Assembly (NCBI GenBank): GCA_902388455.1
Contig: CABMPD010000013.1
Location: 1-64,000 of the forward strand
From: an uncultured Alistipes sp.
Lineage (GTDB): Bacteria; Bacteroidota; Bacteroidia; Bacteroidales; UBA932
DNA length: 64,000 nucleotides
Direction: 5' to 3'
The notes under the pieces were generated by a model. That model made no database searches. It saw nothing but the letters and a program-made list of their open reading frames with translations, and was not told the DNA's origin. The translations under genes were made by a program, and so were the position numbers. Shown here in pieces: positions 8,741 to 22,723 of this stretch (positions within the stretch are counted from its first letter, which is position 1; the number at the start of each line of letters is the position of its first letter).

Positions 8741-9688
8741 ATGAAAAAGACATTCTCTGCAATTATCAGCGCAGCCGCAGCGATAATTCTTCCCCTCTCA
8801 GCGGCACAGGCCCAGACGGCCGGATTCCTGGATGTCAACCCTGACCCCGTATCAATGGGTATGGCCGGTACCGGTACAGTGCTGGAGGCTACCCCCTATG
8901 CAATGTGGAACAATATAGCATCTTCAGCGCTTGGAGAGGAAAAATTCCAGGTGGGAGCATCCTACTCTCTCTGGCAGCCCTCATTTACGTCCAACCATGT
9001 GGCCGGTGTCGCCGGCTATGGCAGGGTCGCCCGTTTTATGACAGTATCGGCCGGCGTGAGATATTTCTCTCATCAGCCTTATGATGTGACTGATCCCACT
9101 TCAGGTATAGTGACAGGACAGTTCAGGCCTATGGATCTGCAGGCAGGCGTCGGCTTGGGTTTCAAGGTTCTGCCTATACTCTCCCTCGGTGTCAATGTCA
9201 ATTACGTTCTCAGTGACATCGGCGGTCCGAAGAAGGGTGGTGCCGTTGCTGCTGATTTCGGTGCGCTGCTTGACCTCAAGTTCATCCGTGTGGGTCTGAC
9301 AGCGGCCAATATAGGCTCCAAGCTCAATTACGGCGGTACCTCATCCTACGCTCTCCCTGCTAATGTCAAGCTGGGAGTGGGAACCATTCAGCGTTTCGGA
9401 GCAGAGGACAAGCACGCGGTATCTGTGTTTTGGGAGAGCGGTATGGTCTTCGAGCAGACTGCTTTCTTCACCGGCATCGGAGCCCAGTACAGTTTCAATG
9501 ACTTTGTACGGGTAAGCGCAGGATATCACTACGGGAATACGGAGAAGCTCGTAATCGGCTCCTATGCCTCAATAGGTGCCGGAGTCAAGATTCTCGGTAT
9601 ATCCATCAATGCAGCCTATCTCATAGGCCTGTCTCAGGACTCTCCTCTATCCAATACATTCTCCTTAGGAGTCGGTTACGCTTTCTAG
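8741..9688 (+). CDS. PorV/PorQ-like outer-membrane beta-barrel protein
   Basis: A 315-aa protein with a Sec signal peptide (LPLSAAQAQ). The mature start, DVNPDPVSMGMAGTGT followed by AMWNN, matches the N-terminal signature of the PorV/PorQ (UPF0164, FadL-like) family. The rest alternates glycine and aromatic residues like a barrel and ends in Phe (GVGYAF). PorV and PorQ are T9SS components; PorV shuttles CTD-bearing cargo to the attachment complex. The gene lies 7 nt after a protease with a T9SS tail, so the two are very likely co-transcribed and may work together. PorV cannot be told from PorQ here. Confidence 0.8.
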   Translation: MKKTFSAIISAAAAIILPLSAAQAQTAGFLDVNPDPVSMGMAGTGTVLEATPYAMWNNIASSALGEEKFQVGASYSLWQPSFTSNHVAGVAGYGRVARFMTVSAGVRYFSHQPYDVTDPTSGIVTGQFRPMDLQAGVGLGFKVLPILSLGVNVNYVLSDIGGPKKGGAVAADFGALLDLKFIRVGLTAANIGSKLNYGGTSSYALPANVKLGVGTIQRFGAEDKHAVSVFWESGMVFEQTAFFTGIGAQYSFNDFVRVSAGYHYGNTEKLVIGSYASIGAGVKILGISINAAYLIGLSQDSPLSNTFSLGVGYAF

Positions 9689-9721
9689 CGGAGCGGGCGG
9701 TTTCGCCTTTTGTTTGAAAAT

Positions 9722-9766
9722 AAAAAGGTCTGACTGAACACTGAATCAGTCAGACCTTTTTATTTA
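9722..9766. terminator. Bidirectional terminator between the PorV-like gene and rpoC
   Basis: A perfect 16-bp inverted repeat, AAAAAGGTCTGACTGA (9722-9737) and its complement (9746-9761), with an 8-nt loop. The A and T runs at the stem base serve both strands. It separates two convergent transcription units. Confidence 0.93.
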
Positions 9767-9779
9767 ATACCAGGTTCTG

Positions 9780-14054
<4,275 letters not shown>

Positions 14055-14088
14055 ATCTTGGATAATTCTTAATTGTCAAATACAAACA

Positions 14089-17000
14089 TTAGTCTAACTT
14101 GATGCTCAGTCCGAGTCCGCGGAGCTCGTGCAGCAGCACGTTCAGGGACTCAGGAATGCCGGGTGTAGGCATCGGGTCGCCCTTGACGATGGCCTCGTAG
14201 GCGCGGGAACGGCCGGTGACGTCGTCGGACTTGATGGTGAGGATCTCCTGGAGGACATTGGAGGCTCCGAATGCCTCGAGGGCCCATACCTCCATCTCTC
14301 CGAATCGCTGGCCTCCGAACTGTGCCTTACCTCCCAGAGGCTGCTGGGTGATGAGGGAGTAGGGACCGATGGAGCGGGCGTGCATCTTGTCGTCGACCAT
14401 GTGGCCGAGCTTGATCATGTAGATCACGCCGACAGTCGCGGGCTGGTCGAAGTACTCTCCGCTGCCGCCGTCGCGCAGGAAGGTCTTTCCGTAGCGGGGC
14501 AGGCCTGCCTTGTCGGTGTACTCGCAGATCTGGTCGAGGGAAGCTCCGTCGAAGATCGGGGTGCTGAACTTCAGGCCCAGTTCCTTGCCGGCCCATCCGA
14601 GCACTGTCTCGTAGATCTGTCCCAGGTTCATACGTGAAGGCACACCCAGAGGGTTGAGGACGATGTCCACTGTGGAACCGTCATCGAGGAAAGGCATGTC
14701 CTCGTCGCGTACGACCTTGGCTACGATACCCTTGTTTCCGTGGCGTCCGGCCATCTTGTCGCCGACGCGGATCTTCCTCTTCTTGGCCACGTAGACCTTG
14801 GCCAGCTGCATGATGCCGGAGGGCAGCTCGTCTCCGATGGTGAGGTTGTATTTGATGCGCTTGAGTGTCGCGTCGTACTCCTTGTAGGCTATCAGGTAGT
14901 TGTTGATGAGGGTCTTGATCTGCTCGTTGGCCGTCTTGTCGGAGGTCCACTTGGCGGGATTGACGTCCTCATACTTGATATTCTCGAGCATGGCGCGGGT
15001 AATCACTGTTCCCTTGGGAATGAGCTCTGTCTCGTAGAGGTCTGAGATACCGTTGCTCTTGTGGTCCTTCACCAGAACCATGAGCTTGTCGATGAAGAGC
15101 TTGCGCAGGGCGGTAGTCTTCTCCACGAAGTCCTCCTCAGCCCTTACCAGCTCCTCCTTGGGAGCGTTCTTGCCTCTCTTGCCGGGCTCCTTGGCAACGC
15201 GGGAGAACAGTCTCTTTCCGATGATTGTACCGGAGAGGGAAGGGGAGGCCTTCAGGGAGGCGTCCTTGACATCGCCGGCCTTGTCTCCGAAGATGGCCCT
15301 CAGGAGCTTCTCCTCCGGTGAGGGGTCGCTTTCTCCCTTCGGGGTAATCTTACCGATGAGGATGTCACCGGGCTCCACGTTGGCGCCGACCCTGATGATT
15401 CCGTGCTCGTCGAGGTCCTTGGTGGCGTCCTCGCTGACGTTCGGGATATCGGAGGTCAGCTCCTCCATTCCGCGCTTGGTGTCGCGGACTTCCATGATGT
15501 ACTCGTCCACGTGGATAGAGGTGAATATATCCTCGCGGAGAATCCTCTCGGAGAGGACGATGGCGTCCTCGAAGTTATATCCTTTCCAGGGCATGAAGGC
15601 CACCTTCAGGTTGCGTCCGAGGGCGAGCTCGCCGCCCTGTGTGGCGTATCCTTCGGTGAGGACCTGTCCGGGATGCACCCTGTCGCCCTTGCGTACGATG
15701 GGCTTGAGGTGGATCGAGGTGCTCTGGTTGGTCTTGCGGTACAGGGGCAGATGGTAGACTGTCACGTCGGGAGCGAAGCTTACGAACTTCTCTGCCTCTG
15801 TCCTGTCGTACTTGACATGTATCTCGCGGGCATCCACATATACTACCTCTCCGTCTCTGGCTGCGACCACCTGGGTGCGGGAGTCGCGGGCTACCGCCCT
15901 CTCCAGACCGGTACCGACGATGGGGGCCTCGGGACGCACTACAGGCACGGCCTGGCGCATCATGTTGGATCCCATGAGGGCGCGGTTGGCGTCGTCATGC
16001 TCGAGGAAAGGAATAAGGGATGCTGCGATGGATGCTATCTGGTTGGGGGCCACGTCCATGTAGTGTACCTGATCCTTGGTCACTACCGGGAAGTCAGCTT
16101 CGTGACGGCAGCTGATGCGCTCGTCGAGGATGTCTCCTTCGTCGTCGAGGTGGATGTTGGCCTGTGCGACCATCTTGTCCTCCTCTTCCTCGGCGCTCAT
16201 ATAGACGCATCCCTCGGGGGACATGTCCACCTTGCCGTTCTCTACCTTTCTATAAGGTGTCTCGATAAATCCGAGGTCATTTATCCTCGCATATACGCAG
16301 AGCGAGGAGATAAGGCCGATGTTGGGTCCCTCAGGTGTCTCGATGGGGCAGAGTCGGCCGTAGTGGGTGTAGTGCACGTCGCGGACCTCGAAACCGGCGC
16401 GGTCCCTTGACAGACCTCCGGGACCGAGGGCTGACAGACGGCGCTTATTTGTCATCTCGGCCAGAGGGTTGGTCTGGTCCATGAACTGGGACAGCTGGCT
16501 GGTTCCGAAGAAGGAGTTGATTACGGACGAGAGGGTCTTGGCGTTGATGAGGTCGGTGGGTACGAATACCTCGTTGTCCCTCACGTTCATCCTTTCGCGG
16601 ATGGTACGTGCCATACGGGTGAGGCCGACGCTGAACTGGTTGGCGAGCTGCTCGCCGACAGTCCTGATGCGGCGGTTGCTCAGGTGGTCGATGTCATCAA
16701 TGGCGGCTTTGTTGTTGATCAGCTGGATGAGATACTTGATGATCTCGATGATATCCTGTTTGGTCAGAACCCTGACATCGGACGGGGTGGTCAGGCCCAG
16801 CTTCCTGTTGAGACGATAGCGGCCCACCTCTCCGAGGTCGTAGCGCTTGTCGGAGAAGAAGAGCTTGTCGATAACGTCGCGGGCTGTGGCCTCGTCAGGC
16901 GGTTCTGAGTTGCGCAATTGCCTGTAGGTGTAGAAGACGGCCTCTTTCTCAGAGTTGCAGACGTCTTTCTGGAGGGTATTGAAAATGATCGTGTAGTCGC

Positions 17001-17907
17001 TCAGGTCCACGTCGTCCCTGTGGAGGAGGATGGTGCTGACTCCGGCGTCCACGATGTCGTCTATGTTGTTCTCGTCGAGAATGGTCTCGCGGTCAACGAC
17101 AATCTGGTTCCTCTCGATGTAGACTACCTCACCGGTGTCCTCGTCCACGAAGTCCTCGTTCCATGTCTTGAGGACGCGGGCGGCGAGCTTGGAACCGATA
17201 TTCTTCGTAAGTTCTTCCTTGGTGGCCTGCACCTCACGTGCAAGTCCGAAGATATCGAGGATGTCCTTGTCACCCTCGAATCCGATGGCCCTCAGCAGGG
17301 TCGTGACAGGGAGCTTCTTCTTCCTGTCGATGTAGGCGTACATGACATTGTTGATGTCGGTGGCGAACTCAATCCATGAGCCCTTGAACGGAATGATTCT
17401 GGCAGAATAGAGCTTCGTTCCGTTGGCGTGGATGCTCTGCCCGAAGAATACGCCGGGCGAGCGGTGGAGCTGCGATACGACGATGCGCTCCGAGCCGTTG
17501 ATGACAAATGTTCCCCTTTCGGTCATGTACGGAATGGTGCCCAGATAAACGTCCTGGATCGAGGTGTCGAAATCCTCATGCTCGGGGTCCGTGCAGTAGA
17601 GCTTCAGCTTGGCCTTGAGGGGCACGCTGTAGGTCAGACCCATGTCCAGACATTCGTCGACACTGTAGCGGGGAGGGTCGATGAAATAGTCTACGAATTC
17701 GAGGACGAAGTTGTTTCTGGTGTCGGTGATGGGGAAAATCTCCTGGAATACTTTGAACAGTCCTTCATTACGGCGGTTTTCAGGTGTGGTATCCAGCTGG
17801 AAGAAGTCCTTGAAAGACTTCAGCTGTACCTCCAAGAAATCGGGGTATTCGAGAAGAGTCTTGGAAGATGCAAATGAAATACGTTGATTGTTAAGGTTTT
17901 GCGCCAT
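14089..17907 (-). CDS. rpoB: DNA-directed RNA polymerase subunit beta
   Basis: A 1272-aa protein. The rifampicin-binding cluster is plain: the [19 protein letters not shown] segment is followed by [12 protein letters not shown]. The C-terminal part has the conserved RHGNKG and [21 protein letters not shown] motifs used in clamp contact with beta'. It forms the catalytic core with rpoC. A terminator-like hairpin lies between rplL and this gene (17946-17979), so part of the transcription reaching rpoB may be set by attenuation. Confidence 0.99.
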   Translation of the reverse strand: MAQNLNNQRISFASSKTLLEYPDFLEVQLKSFKDFFQLDTTPENRRNEGLFKVFQEIFPITDTRNNFVLEFVDYFIDPPRYSVDECLDMGLTYSVPLKAKLKLYCTDPEHEDFDTSIQDVYLGTIPYMTERGTFVINGSERIVVSQLHRSPGVFFGQSIHANGTKLYSARIIPFKGSWIEFATDINNVMYAYIDRKKKLPVTTLLRAIGFEGDKDILDIFGLAREVQATKEELTKNIGSKLAARVLKTWNEDFVDEDTGEVVYIERNQIVVDRETILDENNIDDIVDAGVSTILLHRDDVDLSDYTIIFNTLQKDVCNSEKEAVFYTYRQLRNSEPPDEATARDVIDKLFFSDKRYDLGEVGRYRLNRKLGLTTPSDVRVLTKQDIIEIIKYLIQLINNKAAIDDIDHLSNRRIRTVGEQLANQFSVGLTRMARTIRERMNVRDNEVFVPTDLINAKTLSSVINSFFGTSQLSQFMDQTNPLAEMTNKRRLSALGPGGLSRDRAGFEVRDVHYTHYGRLCPIETPEGPNIGLISSLCVYARINDLGFIETPYRKVENGKVDMSPEGCVYMSAEEEEDKMVAQANIHLDDEGDILDERISCRHEADFPVVTKDQVHYMDVAPNQIASIAASLIPFLEHDDANRALMGSNMMRQAVPVVRPEAPIVGTGLERAVARDSRTQVVAARDGEVVYVDAREIHVKYDRTEAEKFVSFAPDVTVYHLPLYRKTNQSTSIHLKPIVRKGDRVHPGQVLTEGYATQGGELALGRNLKVAFMPWKGYNFEDAIVLSERILREDIFTSIHVDEYIMEVRDTKRGMEELTSDIPNVSEDATKDLDEHGIIRVGANVEPGDILIGKITPKGESDPSPEEKLLRAIFGDKAGDVKDASLKASPSLSGTIIGKRLFSRVAKEPGKRGKNAPKEELVRAEEDFVEKTTALRKLFIDKLMVLVKDHKSNGISDLYETELIPKGTVITRAMLENIKYEDVNPAKWTSDKTANEQIKTLINNYLIAYKEYDATLKRIKYNLTIGDELPSGIMQLAKVYVAKKRKIRVGDKMAGRHGNKGIVAKVVRDEDMPFLDDGSTVDIVLNPLGVPSRMNLGQIYETVLGWAGKELGLKFSTPIFDGASLDQICEYTDKAGLPRYGKTFLRDGGSGEYFDQPATVGVIYMIKLGHMVDDKMHARSIGPYSLITQQPLGGKAQFGGQRFGEMEVWALEAFGASNVLQEILTIKSDDVTGRSRAYEAIVKGDPMPTPGIPESLNVLLHELRGLGLSIKLD

Positions 17908-17945
17908 TGTGTCCGGTTTTGTTGAAGATAAACTTGAAAAACGAC

Positions 17946-17979
17946 AAAAAGGTTTAGAGTCCTGGCGGACCCTAAACCT
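17946..17979 (-). terminator. Terminator-like attenuator hairpin between rplL and rpoB
   Basis: Read on the minus strand, AGGTTTAG/GTCC pairs with GGAC/CTAAACCT around a 4-nt loop (one internal mismatch), and a run of five T residues follows. This is a full intrinsic terminator shape between rplL (ends 18010) and rpoB (starts 17907). Because rpoBC has to be expressed, it probably lets only a fraction of polymerases through. Confidence 0.8.
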
Positions 17980-18009
17980 GAATTTTCCCGTCAGCGGGAT
18001 GGAGTATGT

Positions 18010-18387
18010 TTATTTAACTTCAACTTCTCCGCCTGCTTCTTCGAGTTGTGCTTTTACCTGTTCAGCTTCAGCCTTGGATACTTTCTCCTTTACAGGAGCG
18101 GGAACCTTGTCAACGAGCTCCTTGGCCTCTTTCAGTCCGAGACCGGTGATCTCCTTAACGACCTTCACGATCTGGAGCTTGGCCTGGCCGGCTGAGGTGA
18201 GGATTACGTCGAACTGGGTCTGCTCAGCCTCAGCGGCTGCTCCGCCTGCTGCGGGAGCGGCTACTGCTACTGCAGCGGCTGCTGCAGGCTCGATTCCGTA
18301 CTCGTCCTTCAGTACCTGTGCGAGTTCTTGAACTTCTTTAACTGTGAGGTTTACTAACTCTTCCGCAAATTTCTTGATATCTGCCAT
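18010..18387 (-). CDS. rplL: 50S ribosomal protein L7/L12
   Basis: A 125-aa stalk protein. The N-terminal dimerisation helix ([20 protein letters not shown]) leads to an Ala-rich hinge ([16 protein letters not shown], about 34-50). The C-terminal factor-binding domain ([34 protein letters not shown]) follows. It recruits elongation factors to the ribosome. It follows rplJ by 32 nt in the usual order. A terminator-like hairpin downstream may account for L7/L12 being made in excess over RNA polymerase. Confidence 0.98.
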   Translation of the reverse strand: MADIKKFAEELVNLTVKEVQELAQVLKDEYGIEPAAAAAVAVAAPAAGGAAAEAEQTQFDVILTSAGQAKLQIVKVVKEITGLGLKEAKELVDKVPAPVKEKVSKAEAEQVKAQLEEAGGEVEVK

Positions 18388-18419
18388 GATTTCTAATTAT
18401 TAAATTGTTTGTTTTATTT

Positions 18420-18944
18420 TTACTCTTTTTCCGATAAGGTCTTGACCAGTCCTGCGATCTTGCCGCCGGCAGAAGCCTGCAGAGCGGAGATGACGTTGCG
18501 TGCAGGAGACTGCAGCAGACCGATGATGTCACCGATGAGTTCTTCACGGGACTTGATGTTGACGAGAACCTCGAGGTTCTCAGCACCGACGTAGGCGCAA
18601 TCCTGAACGTACGCTCCTTTCAGCACCGGCTTGCCCATTTTCTCACCGTATTCCTTGATGAGCTTGGCAGGGGTGTTGGGGGTAGTGGTGAACATGATGG
18701 CGGAAGAACCTTCCATTACAGGCTTCATGGCCTCTACGGCCTCGCCTTCCATCTTCTCGAGGGCTTTGATGAAGAGAGTGTTCTTAACGACCATCAGCTT
18801 CACGTCCTTCTCGAAGCAGGCCCTGCGGAGGGCTGTGGTATTTTCCGCGTTGAGTCCCGAGATGTCGGTAACATAGAAGTTGGGAGTCTCAGCAAGCTGA
18901 GCCGCAACCTGATCTATAATCTGTGCTTTTTCCTCTTTTCTCAT
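18420..18944 (-). CDS. rplJ: 50S ribosomal protein L10
   Basis: A 174-aa protein starting MRKEEKAQIIDQVAAQL, with the family segment LRRACFEKDVKLMVVKNTLF near residue 40. It anchors L7/L12 dimers to 23S rRNA through its C-terminal helix. In many bacteria L10 with L7/L12 represses its own mRNA leader. The 14-nt gap to rplA leaves no room for a large leader, so if autoregulation occurs the site would be inside the upstream gene. Confidence 0.98.
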   Translation of the reverse strand: MRKEEKAQIIDQVAAQLAETPNFYVTDISGLNAENTTALRRACFEKDVKLMVVKNTLFIKALEKMEGEAVEAMKPVMEGSSAIMFTTTPNTPAKLIKEYGEKMGKPVLKGAYVQDCAYVGAENLEVLVNIKSREELIGDIIGLLQSPARNVISALQASAGGKIAGLVKTLSEKE

Positions 18945-18958
18945 GATACTCTGGTTGA

Positions 18959-19660
18959 TTATTCAGCTGCGCTGAAGGTTTTCGAATCTATGCATATACC
19001 GGGGCTCATAGTTGAAGAGATGAAGATGCTCTTCACGTATGTTCCTTTCAGGGACTGAGGTTTCAGTTTTACGATGGTGTTGAGGAGCTCGAGAGCGTTG
19101 GCTGCCAGCTGCTCGGCGTCGAAGGACACCTTGCCGATGGCTGCGTGAACGATACCGGTCTTGTCAACCTTGAAGTCGATCTTACCGGCCTTCACTTCCT
19201 TGACAGCCTTACCGATCTCCATGGTCACCGTACCTGTCTTGGGGTTGGGCATCAGGCCGCGGGGACCGAGGATACGGCCCAGGGCACCTACCTTACCCAT
19301 GACGGAGGGAGTACAGATGATCACGTCCACATCGGTCCAGCCGCCCTTGATCTTCTCGACGAACTCGTCCAGACCTACGTAGTCGGCACCGGCCTCGCGG
19401 GCTTCGTTCTCCTTATCGGGGGTACACAATACGAGTACGCGGGTAACTTTACCGGTTCCGTGAGGAAGGGTCACAACGCCACGTACCATCTGGTTCGCCT
19501 TACGGGGGTCAACTCCGAGGCGGACAGCAAGGTCAACTGAGGCGTCGAACTTGGCGTAGTTACTTTCCTTCACCAGTTTGCATGCTTCCAGAAGCCTGTA
19601 CTCTTTCCCGAAGTCCACTTTCGCTTCGGCTATTTTCTGGTTTTTAGTCAATTTACTCAT
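18959..19660 (-). CDS. rplA: 50S ribosomal protein L1
   Basis: A 233-aa protein with the L1 signatures [32 protein letters not shown], and the [12 protein letters not shown] segment of the second domain. It forms the mobile L1 stalk near the ribosomal E site. It lies 9 nt after rplK. The C-terminal SAAE extension is slightly longer than in E. coli L1. Confidence 0.98.
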   Translation of the reverse strand: MSKLTKNQKIAEAKVDFGKEYRLLEACKLVKESNYAKFDASVDLAVRLGVDPRKANQMVRGVVTLPHGTGKVTRVLVLCTPDKENEAREAGADYVGLDEFVEKIKGGWTDVDVIICTPSVMGKVGALGRILGPRGLMPNPKTGTVTMEIGKAVKEVKAGKIDFKVDKTGIVHAAIGKVSFDAEQLAANALELLNTIVKLKPQSLKGTYVKSIFISSTMSPGICIDSKTFSAAE

Positions 19661-19669
19661 AGCGTGCGA

Positions 19670-20116
19670 TTATTTTACGTCTTCAGGGAATGTTCCGGTA
19701 ACTGATACACCCATGCTCCTGGCAGTTCCAGCCACCATCTTCATGGCGGACTTGAGGGTGAAAGCGTTCATGTCAGGCCTCTTGTCCTGAGCTATGGCTT
19801 TTACCTGCTCCCAAGTCAATGAGCCTACCTTGCTGCGGTTGGGCTCGGCTGAGCCTTTGGCAATCTTGGCGGCCTCTTTGATCTGGACTGCTACAGGGGG
19901 CTGCTTAACTACAAATGTAAAGGATTTATCACTGTAAACGGTGATGATTACAGGGAGTACCTTTCCGGCCTTGTCCTGAGTACGGGCATTGAATTGTTTG
20001 CAGAAATCCATGATGTTCACGCCCTTCGAACCGAGAGCCGGTCCTACTGGAGGTGAGGGATTCGCGGCACCGCCTTTTATCTGCAATTTAATAAATGCGG
20101 CAATCTCTTTAGCCAT
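19670..20116 (-). CDS. rplK: 50S ribosomal protein L11
   Basis: A 148-aa protein. The N-terminal domain has the proline pair and [20 protein letters not shown] motif at about 22-41, where thiostrepton-type antibiotics bind at the L11-rRNA site. The C-terminal rRNA-binding domain includes [20 protein letters not shown]. It starts 14 nt after nusG. Confidence 0.98.
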   Translation of the reverse strand: MAKEIAAFIKLQIKGGAANPSPPVGPALGSKGVNIMDFCKQFNARTQDKAGKVLPVIITVYSDKSFTFVVKQPPVAVQIKEAAKIAKGSAEPNRSKVGSLTWEQVKAIAQDKRPDMNAFTLKSAMKMVAGTARSMGVSVTGTFPEDVK

Positions 20117-20130
20117 AATTAATACTTGAT

Positions 20131-20685
20131 TTATTCTTTAACTACTTGAACAAAATTCAGTTCCAGAAGAGTCTTGCGTCCGAAAATCTTGACCATCACC
20201 TTGAGTTTCTTCTTGTCCTGAAGAATCTCCTCGATCGTGCCGTCGAAGCCGTTGAAAGGACCATCGGTGATCTTCACAGCCTCTCCGACGATAAACGGGG
20301 TGATGTTCTCCTCATCCTGCTCGAGCTGCTCGTCCACTATACCTAGTATCCTGTTGATCTCGGAGGGTCTGAGGGGTATGGGCTCTTTGTCCTTGCCCTG
20401 TCTCTCCGTGAGGAAGCCGGATACGTGGGGTACGTTGCGGATGATGTGCTGCAGCTCGCCTGTCAGATGGGCCTCGATGAGAACGTAGCCGGGAAAGAAG
20501 ATACTTTCCTTGCTGACCTTCTTACCGTTGCGCACCTGATAGATCTTCTCGGTGGGAATGAGAATCTGGGAAACGTAGTCATTGAGACCGAGTGCTCTTA
20601 TCTCGCTCTCAATATACTCTTTGGCCTTTTTCTCCTTACCCCCGGCGCATCGGATGACGTACCATTTCTTCTCAAGCTCAGCCAT
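20131..20685 (-). CDS. nusG: Transcription termination/antitermination factor NusG
   Basis: A 184-aa protein with the NGN domain ([20 protein letters not shown], residues 5-24; [12 protein letters not shown]) and a C-terminal KOW domain ([19 protein letters not shown], about 128-150). It travels with RNA polymerase and couples it to Rho or the ribosome. secE ends 4 nt upstream, as usual. It is the housekeeping copy; a more divergent NusG-like gene lies at the right edge of the window. Confidence 0.98.
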   Translation of the reverse strand: MAELEKKWYVIRCAGGKEKKAKEYIESEIRALGLNDYVSQILIPTEKIYQVRNGKKVSKESIFFPGYVLIEAHLTGELQHIIRNVPHVSGFLTERQGKDKEPIPLRPSEINRILGIVDEQLEQDEENITPFIVGEAVKITDGPFNGFDGTIEEILQDKKKLKVMVKIFGRKTLLELNFVQVVKE

Positions 20686-20689
20686 CGCC

Positions 20690-20884
20690 TTAGTATAATA
20701 AGTTATAGATCGTGGTCACCAGATGTCTGAACACGAAATCCATCAGAAATATTATAGCCGCGAGGATGACCGAAGCCACCATCACGACGATTGCCGAACT
20801 CTGAAGTTGGTTCCAAGACGGCCAGCTGACTTTTTGGGTCAGTTCTTTGTACGACTCTTTAAAGTAAACTGCTATTCTGCTCAT
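20690..20884 (-). CDS. secE: Preprotein translocase subunit SecE
   Basis: A 64-aa protein with a short cytoplasmic amphipathic segment (YFKESYKELTQKVSWPSW, with the conserved KVSWPS motif) and one membrane helix (SAIVVMVASVILAAIIFLMDFV). It clamps the SecY channel. It lies between tRNA-Trp and nusG, as in other Bacteroidales. Confidence 0.97.
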   Translation of the reverse strand: MSRIAVYFKESYKELTQKVSWPSWNQLQSSAIVVMVASVILAAIIFLMDFVFRHLVTTIYNLLY

Positions 20885-20940
20885 TTTTTAATGTTTGTCG
20901 GCTTTTGGCCGGAAGCTTGCCTGGAGCCGTCGTTAAAATG

Positions 20941-20960
20941 CCGGGCCCGTAACTGCCCGG
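20941..20960. repeat. GC-rich hairpin between tRNA-Trp and secE
   Basis: CCGGGC (20941-20946) pairs with GCCCGG (20955-20960) over an 8-nt loop. On the minus strand it is followed by a weak AT stretch, not a real T-tract. It may help define the 3' side of the tRNA transcript or be a leaky terminator before secE. Confidence 0.45.
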
Positions 20961-20967
20961 TATCTTG

Positions 20968-21038
20968 CAGGGACAGAGCGATTCGAACGCCCATCAACGG
21001 TTTTGGAGACCGCTATTCTACCCTTGAACTATGTCCCT
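20968..21038 (-). tRNA. tRNA-Trp (CCA)
   Basis: The cloverleaf can be folded by hand. The acceptor AGGGACA pairs with TGTCCCT, the discriminator is G, the anticodon loop CTCCAAA gives anticodon CCA, and the T loop is TTCGAAT. The 3' CCA is not encoded. It lies between tuf and secE, a placement conserved in the phylum. Confidence 0.96.
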
Positions 21039-21040
21039 TT

Positions 21041-21068
21041 AAAAAGGGGGCCGATCAGTAGGCCCCCC
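21041..21068 (-). terminator. Intrinsic terminator after tuf
   Basis: On the minus strand GGGGGCC pairs with GGCCCCC over an 8-nt loop and TTTTT follows. It lies between the tuf stop codon and tRNA-Trp, only 3 nt from the tRNA 5' end, so it would separate tuf from tRNA-Trp/secE or act as a partial stop. Confidence 0.85.
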
Positions 21069-21097
21069 CATGTATTGTGTAATCTCTTGAGAGATGA

Positions 21098-22285
21098 TTA
21101 CTCGAGGATGTCGGTAACCTGGCCTGAGCCGACGGTACGGCCGCCCTCACGGATGGCGAAGCGGAGACCTGCGTTGATAGCTACAGGGTAGATGAGCTCT
21201 ACGGTGATCTCTACGTTGTCGCCGGGCATTACCATCTCGGTTCCCTCAGGGAGCATAATCTCTCCGGTGATGTCGAGGGTACGGATGAAGAACTGAGGAC
21301 GATAGTGGTTGTGGAAAGGAGTGTGACGGCCACCCTCATCTTTCTTCAGCACGTAGATAGCGGCTTTGAATTTCTTGTGAGGAGTGATGGTACCGGGATG
21401 AGCGATAACCTGACCTCTCTTGATCTCCTTCTTGTCGATACCGCGGAGGAGCAGACCTACGTTGTCTCCAGCCTCACCCTCGTCGAGAATCTTGCGGAAC
21501 ATCTCGACACCGGTAACAACTGACTTCTTGGGCTCCTCGCCGAGGCCGATGATCTGAACCTCGTCGCCGACCTTAACGATACCGGTCTCGATACGTCCGG
21601 TAGCAACGGTACCACGGCCGGTGATGGAGAAGATGTCCTCGATAGGCATCAGGAAAGGCTTCTCGTTGTCACGTACAGGCAGGGGAATGTACTCGTCTAC
21701 TGCGTTCATCAGCTCCATAACCTTCTCAACCCACTTGGGCTCGCCGTTGAGGGCGCCGAGAGCGGAACCTGCGATAACGGGAGCGTTGTCGCCGTCGAAG
21801 CCGTAGAAGCTGAGCAGCTCACGAACCTCCATCTCAACGAGCTCAATCATCTCGGGATCGTCAACGATATCAACTTTGTTCAGGAACACAACGATTCTGG
21901 GCACGTTCACCTGACGGGCGAGCAGGATGTGCTCACGGGTCTGGGGCATAGGACCGTCGGTAGCGGCTACTACGAGGATAGCACCATCCATCTGAGCGGC
22001 ACCGGTAACCATGTTCTTCACATAGTCGGCGTGGCCCGGGCAGTCTACGTGTGCGTAGTGACGGGTCTCAGTCTGATACTCGATATGGGCGGTATTGATG
22101 GTGATACCACGCTCCTTCTCCTCGGGAGCGTTGTCGATGGAGTCGAATGAGCGGACCTCGGAGAGTCCCTTCTCAGCCAGAACCTTGGTGATGGCTGCGG
22201 TCAGAGTAGTTTTACCGTGGTCAACATGGCCGATAGTACCTATGTTTACGTGCGGCTTGTCCCTTTTGAAAGTTTCTTTTGCCAT
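21098..22285 (-). CDS. tuf: Translation elongation factor Tu
   Basis: A 395-aa GTPase. The G1 loop is GHVDHGKTT (residues 19-27), G3 is DCPGHADY and G4 is NKVD. Domains 2 and 3 are complete through [20 protein letters not shown]. It delivers aminoacyl-tRNA to the ribosome. It lies directly downstream of four tRNA genes and probably shares their promoter at 22687-22717, so tRNAs and EF-Tu would be made together. Confidence 0.99.
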   Translation of the reverse strand: MAKETFKRDKPHVNIGTIGHVDHGKTTLTAAITKVLAEKGLSEVRSFDSIDNAPEEKERGITINTAHIEYQTETRHYAHVDCPGHADYVKNMVTGAAQMDGAILVVAATDGPMPQTREHILLARQVNVPRIVVFLNKVDIVDDPEMIELVEMEVRELLSFYGFDGDNAPVIAGSALGALNGEPKWVEKVMELMNAVDEYIPLPVRDNEKPFLMPIEDIFSITGRGTVATGRIETGIVKVGDEVQIIGLGEEPKKSVVTGVEMFRKILDEGEAGDNVGLLLRGIDKKEIKRGQVIAHPGTITPHKKFKAAIYVLKKDEGGRHTPFHNHYRPQFFIRTLDITGEIMLPEGTEMVMPGDNVEITVELIYPVAINAGLRFAIREGGRTVGSGQVTDILE

Positions 22286-22313
22286 AATGTCTGATTTTAT
22301 GTAATTAAAATTG

Positions 22314-22385
22314 AGCCGGTGATGAGATTTGAACTCATGACCTCTTCCTTACCAAGGAAGCGCTCTACCCCTGAGCTACACTGGC
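22314..22385 (-). tRNA. tRNA-Thr (GGT)
   Basis: The anticodon loop TTGGTAA gives GGT. The D stem GCTC/GAGC and T arm ATGAG-TTCAAAT-CTCAT pair fully. The acceptor GCCAGTG/CACCGGC has one A-C mismatch at position 4:69. No CCA is encoded. It is the last tRNA before tuf. Confidence 0.93.
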
Positions 22386-22391
22386 TTTTAA

Positions 22392-22467
22392 TGGAGCGGA
22401 AGACGAGGTTCGAACCCGCGACCCTCAGCTTGGAAGGCTGATGCTCTACCAACTGAGCTACTTCCGC
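22392..22467 (-). tRNA. tRNA-Gly (TCC)
   Basis: The acceptor GCGGAAG/CTTCCGC pairs fully, the anticodon loop TTCCAAG gives TCC, and the T loop is TTCGAAC. The 3' end reads TCCA, so CCA is encoded, unlike in its neighbours. Confidence 0.95.
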
Positions 22468-22474
22468 TTATGTG

Positions 22475-22557
22475 TGGGGAGAGAAGGATTCGAACCTCCG
22501 AAGGCGTGCGCCAGCAGATTTACAGTCTGCCCCAGTTGGCCACTTTGGTATCTCCCC
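22475..22557 (-). tRNA. tRNA-Tyr (GTA)
   Basis: A class II tRNA of 83 nt with a long variable arm. The acceptor GGGGAGA pairs with TCTCCCC, and the anticodon loop CTGTAAA gives GTA. The discriminator is A, and no CCA is encoded. Confidence 0.95.
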
Positions 22558-22592
22558 GATAGTATGTTGAGTTACTATATTCAATGAACTTG

Positions 22593-22666
22593 AGCCGATA
22601 GAGGGATTCGAACCCACGACCCGCTGATTACAAATCAGCTGCTCTGGCCAACTGAGCTATATCGGC
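22593..22666 (-). tRNA. tRNA-Thr (TGT)
   Basis: The acceptor GCCGATA/TATCGGC pairs fully, the anticodon loop TTTGTAA gives TGT, and the T loop is TTCGAAT. It is the first gene after the promoter at 22687-22717 and heads the Thr-Tyr-Gly-Thr-tuf cluster. Confidence 0.95.
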
Positions 22667-22686
22667 AGCGCTTATTTTTGGGACTG

Positions 22687-22717
22687 CAAAGATATATCAT
22701 TTATTAAAATATCCAAA
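22687..22717 (-). promoter_or_regulatory. Promoter of the tRNA-tuf operon
   Basis: On the minus strand TTTG (22714-22717), a 19-bp spacer and TATCTTTG (22687-22694) match the Bacteroidota consensus exactly. It sits in the short gap after dxs, and transcription would start about 15 nt before tRNA-Thr(TGT). Confidence 0.85.
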
Positions 22718-22723
22718 ACAATT

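Noticed and set aside
21041..21068. Riboswitch or leader structure in front of tRNA-Trp
   Set aside because: The structure is a simple stem with a T-tract directly behind tuf and is fully explained as a terminator.
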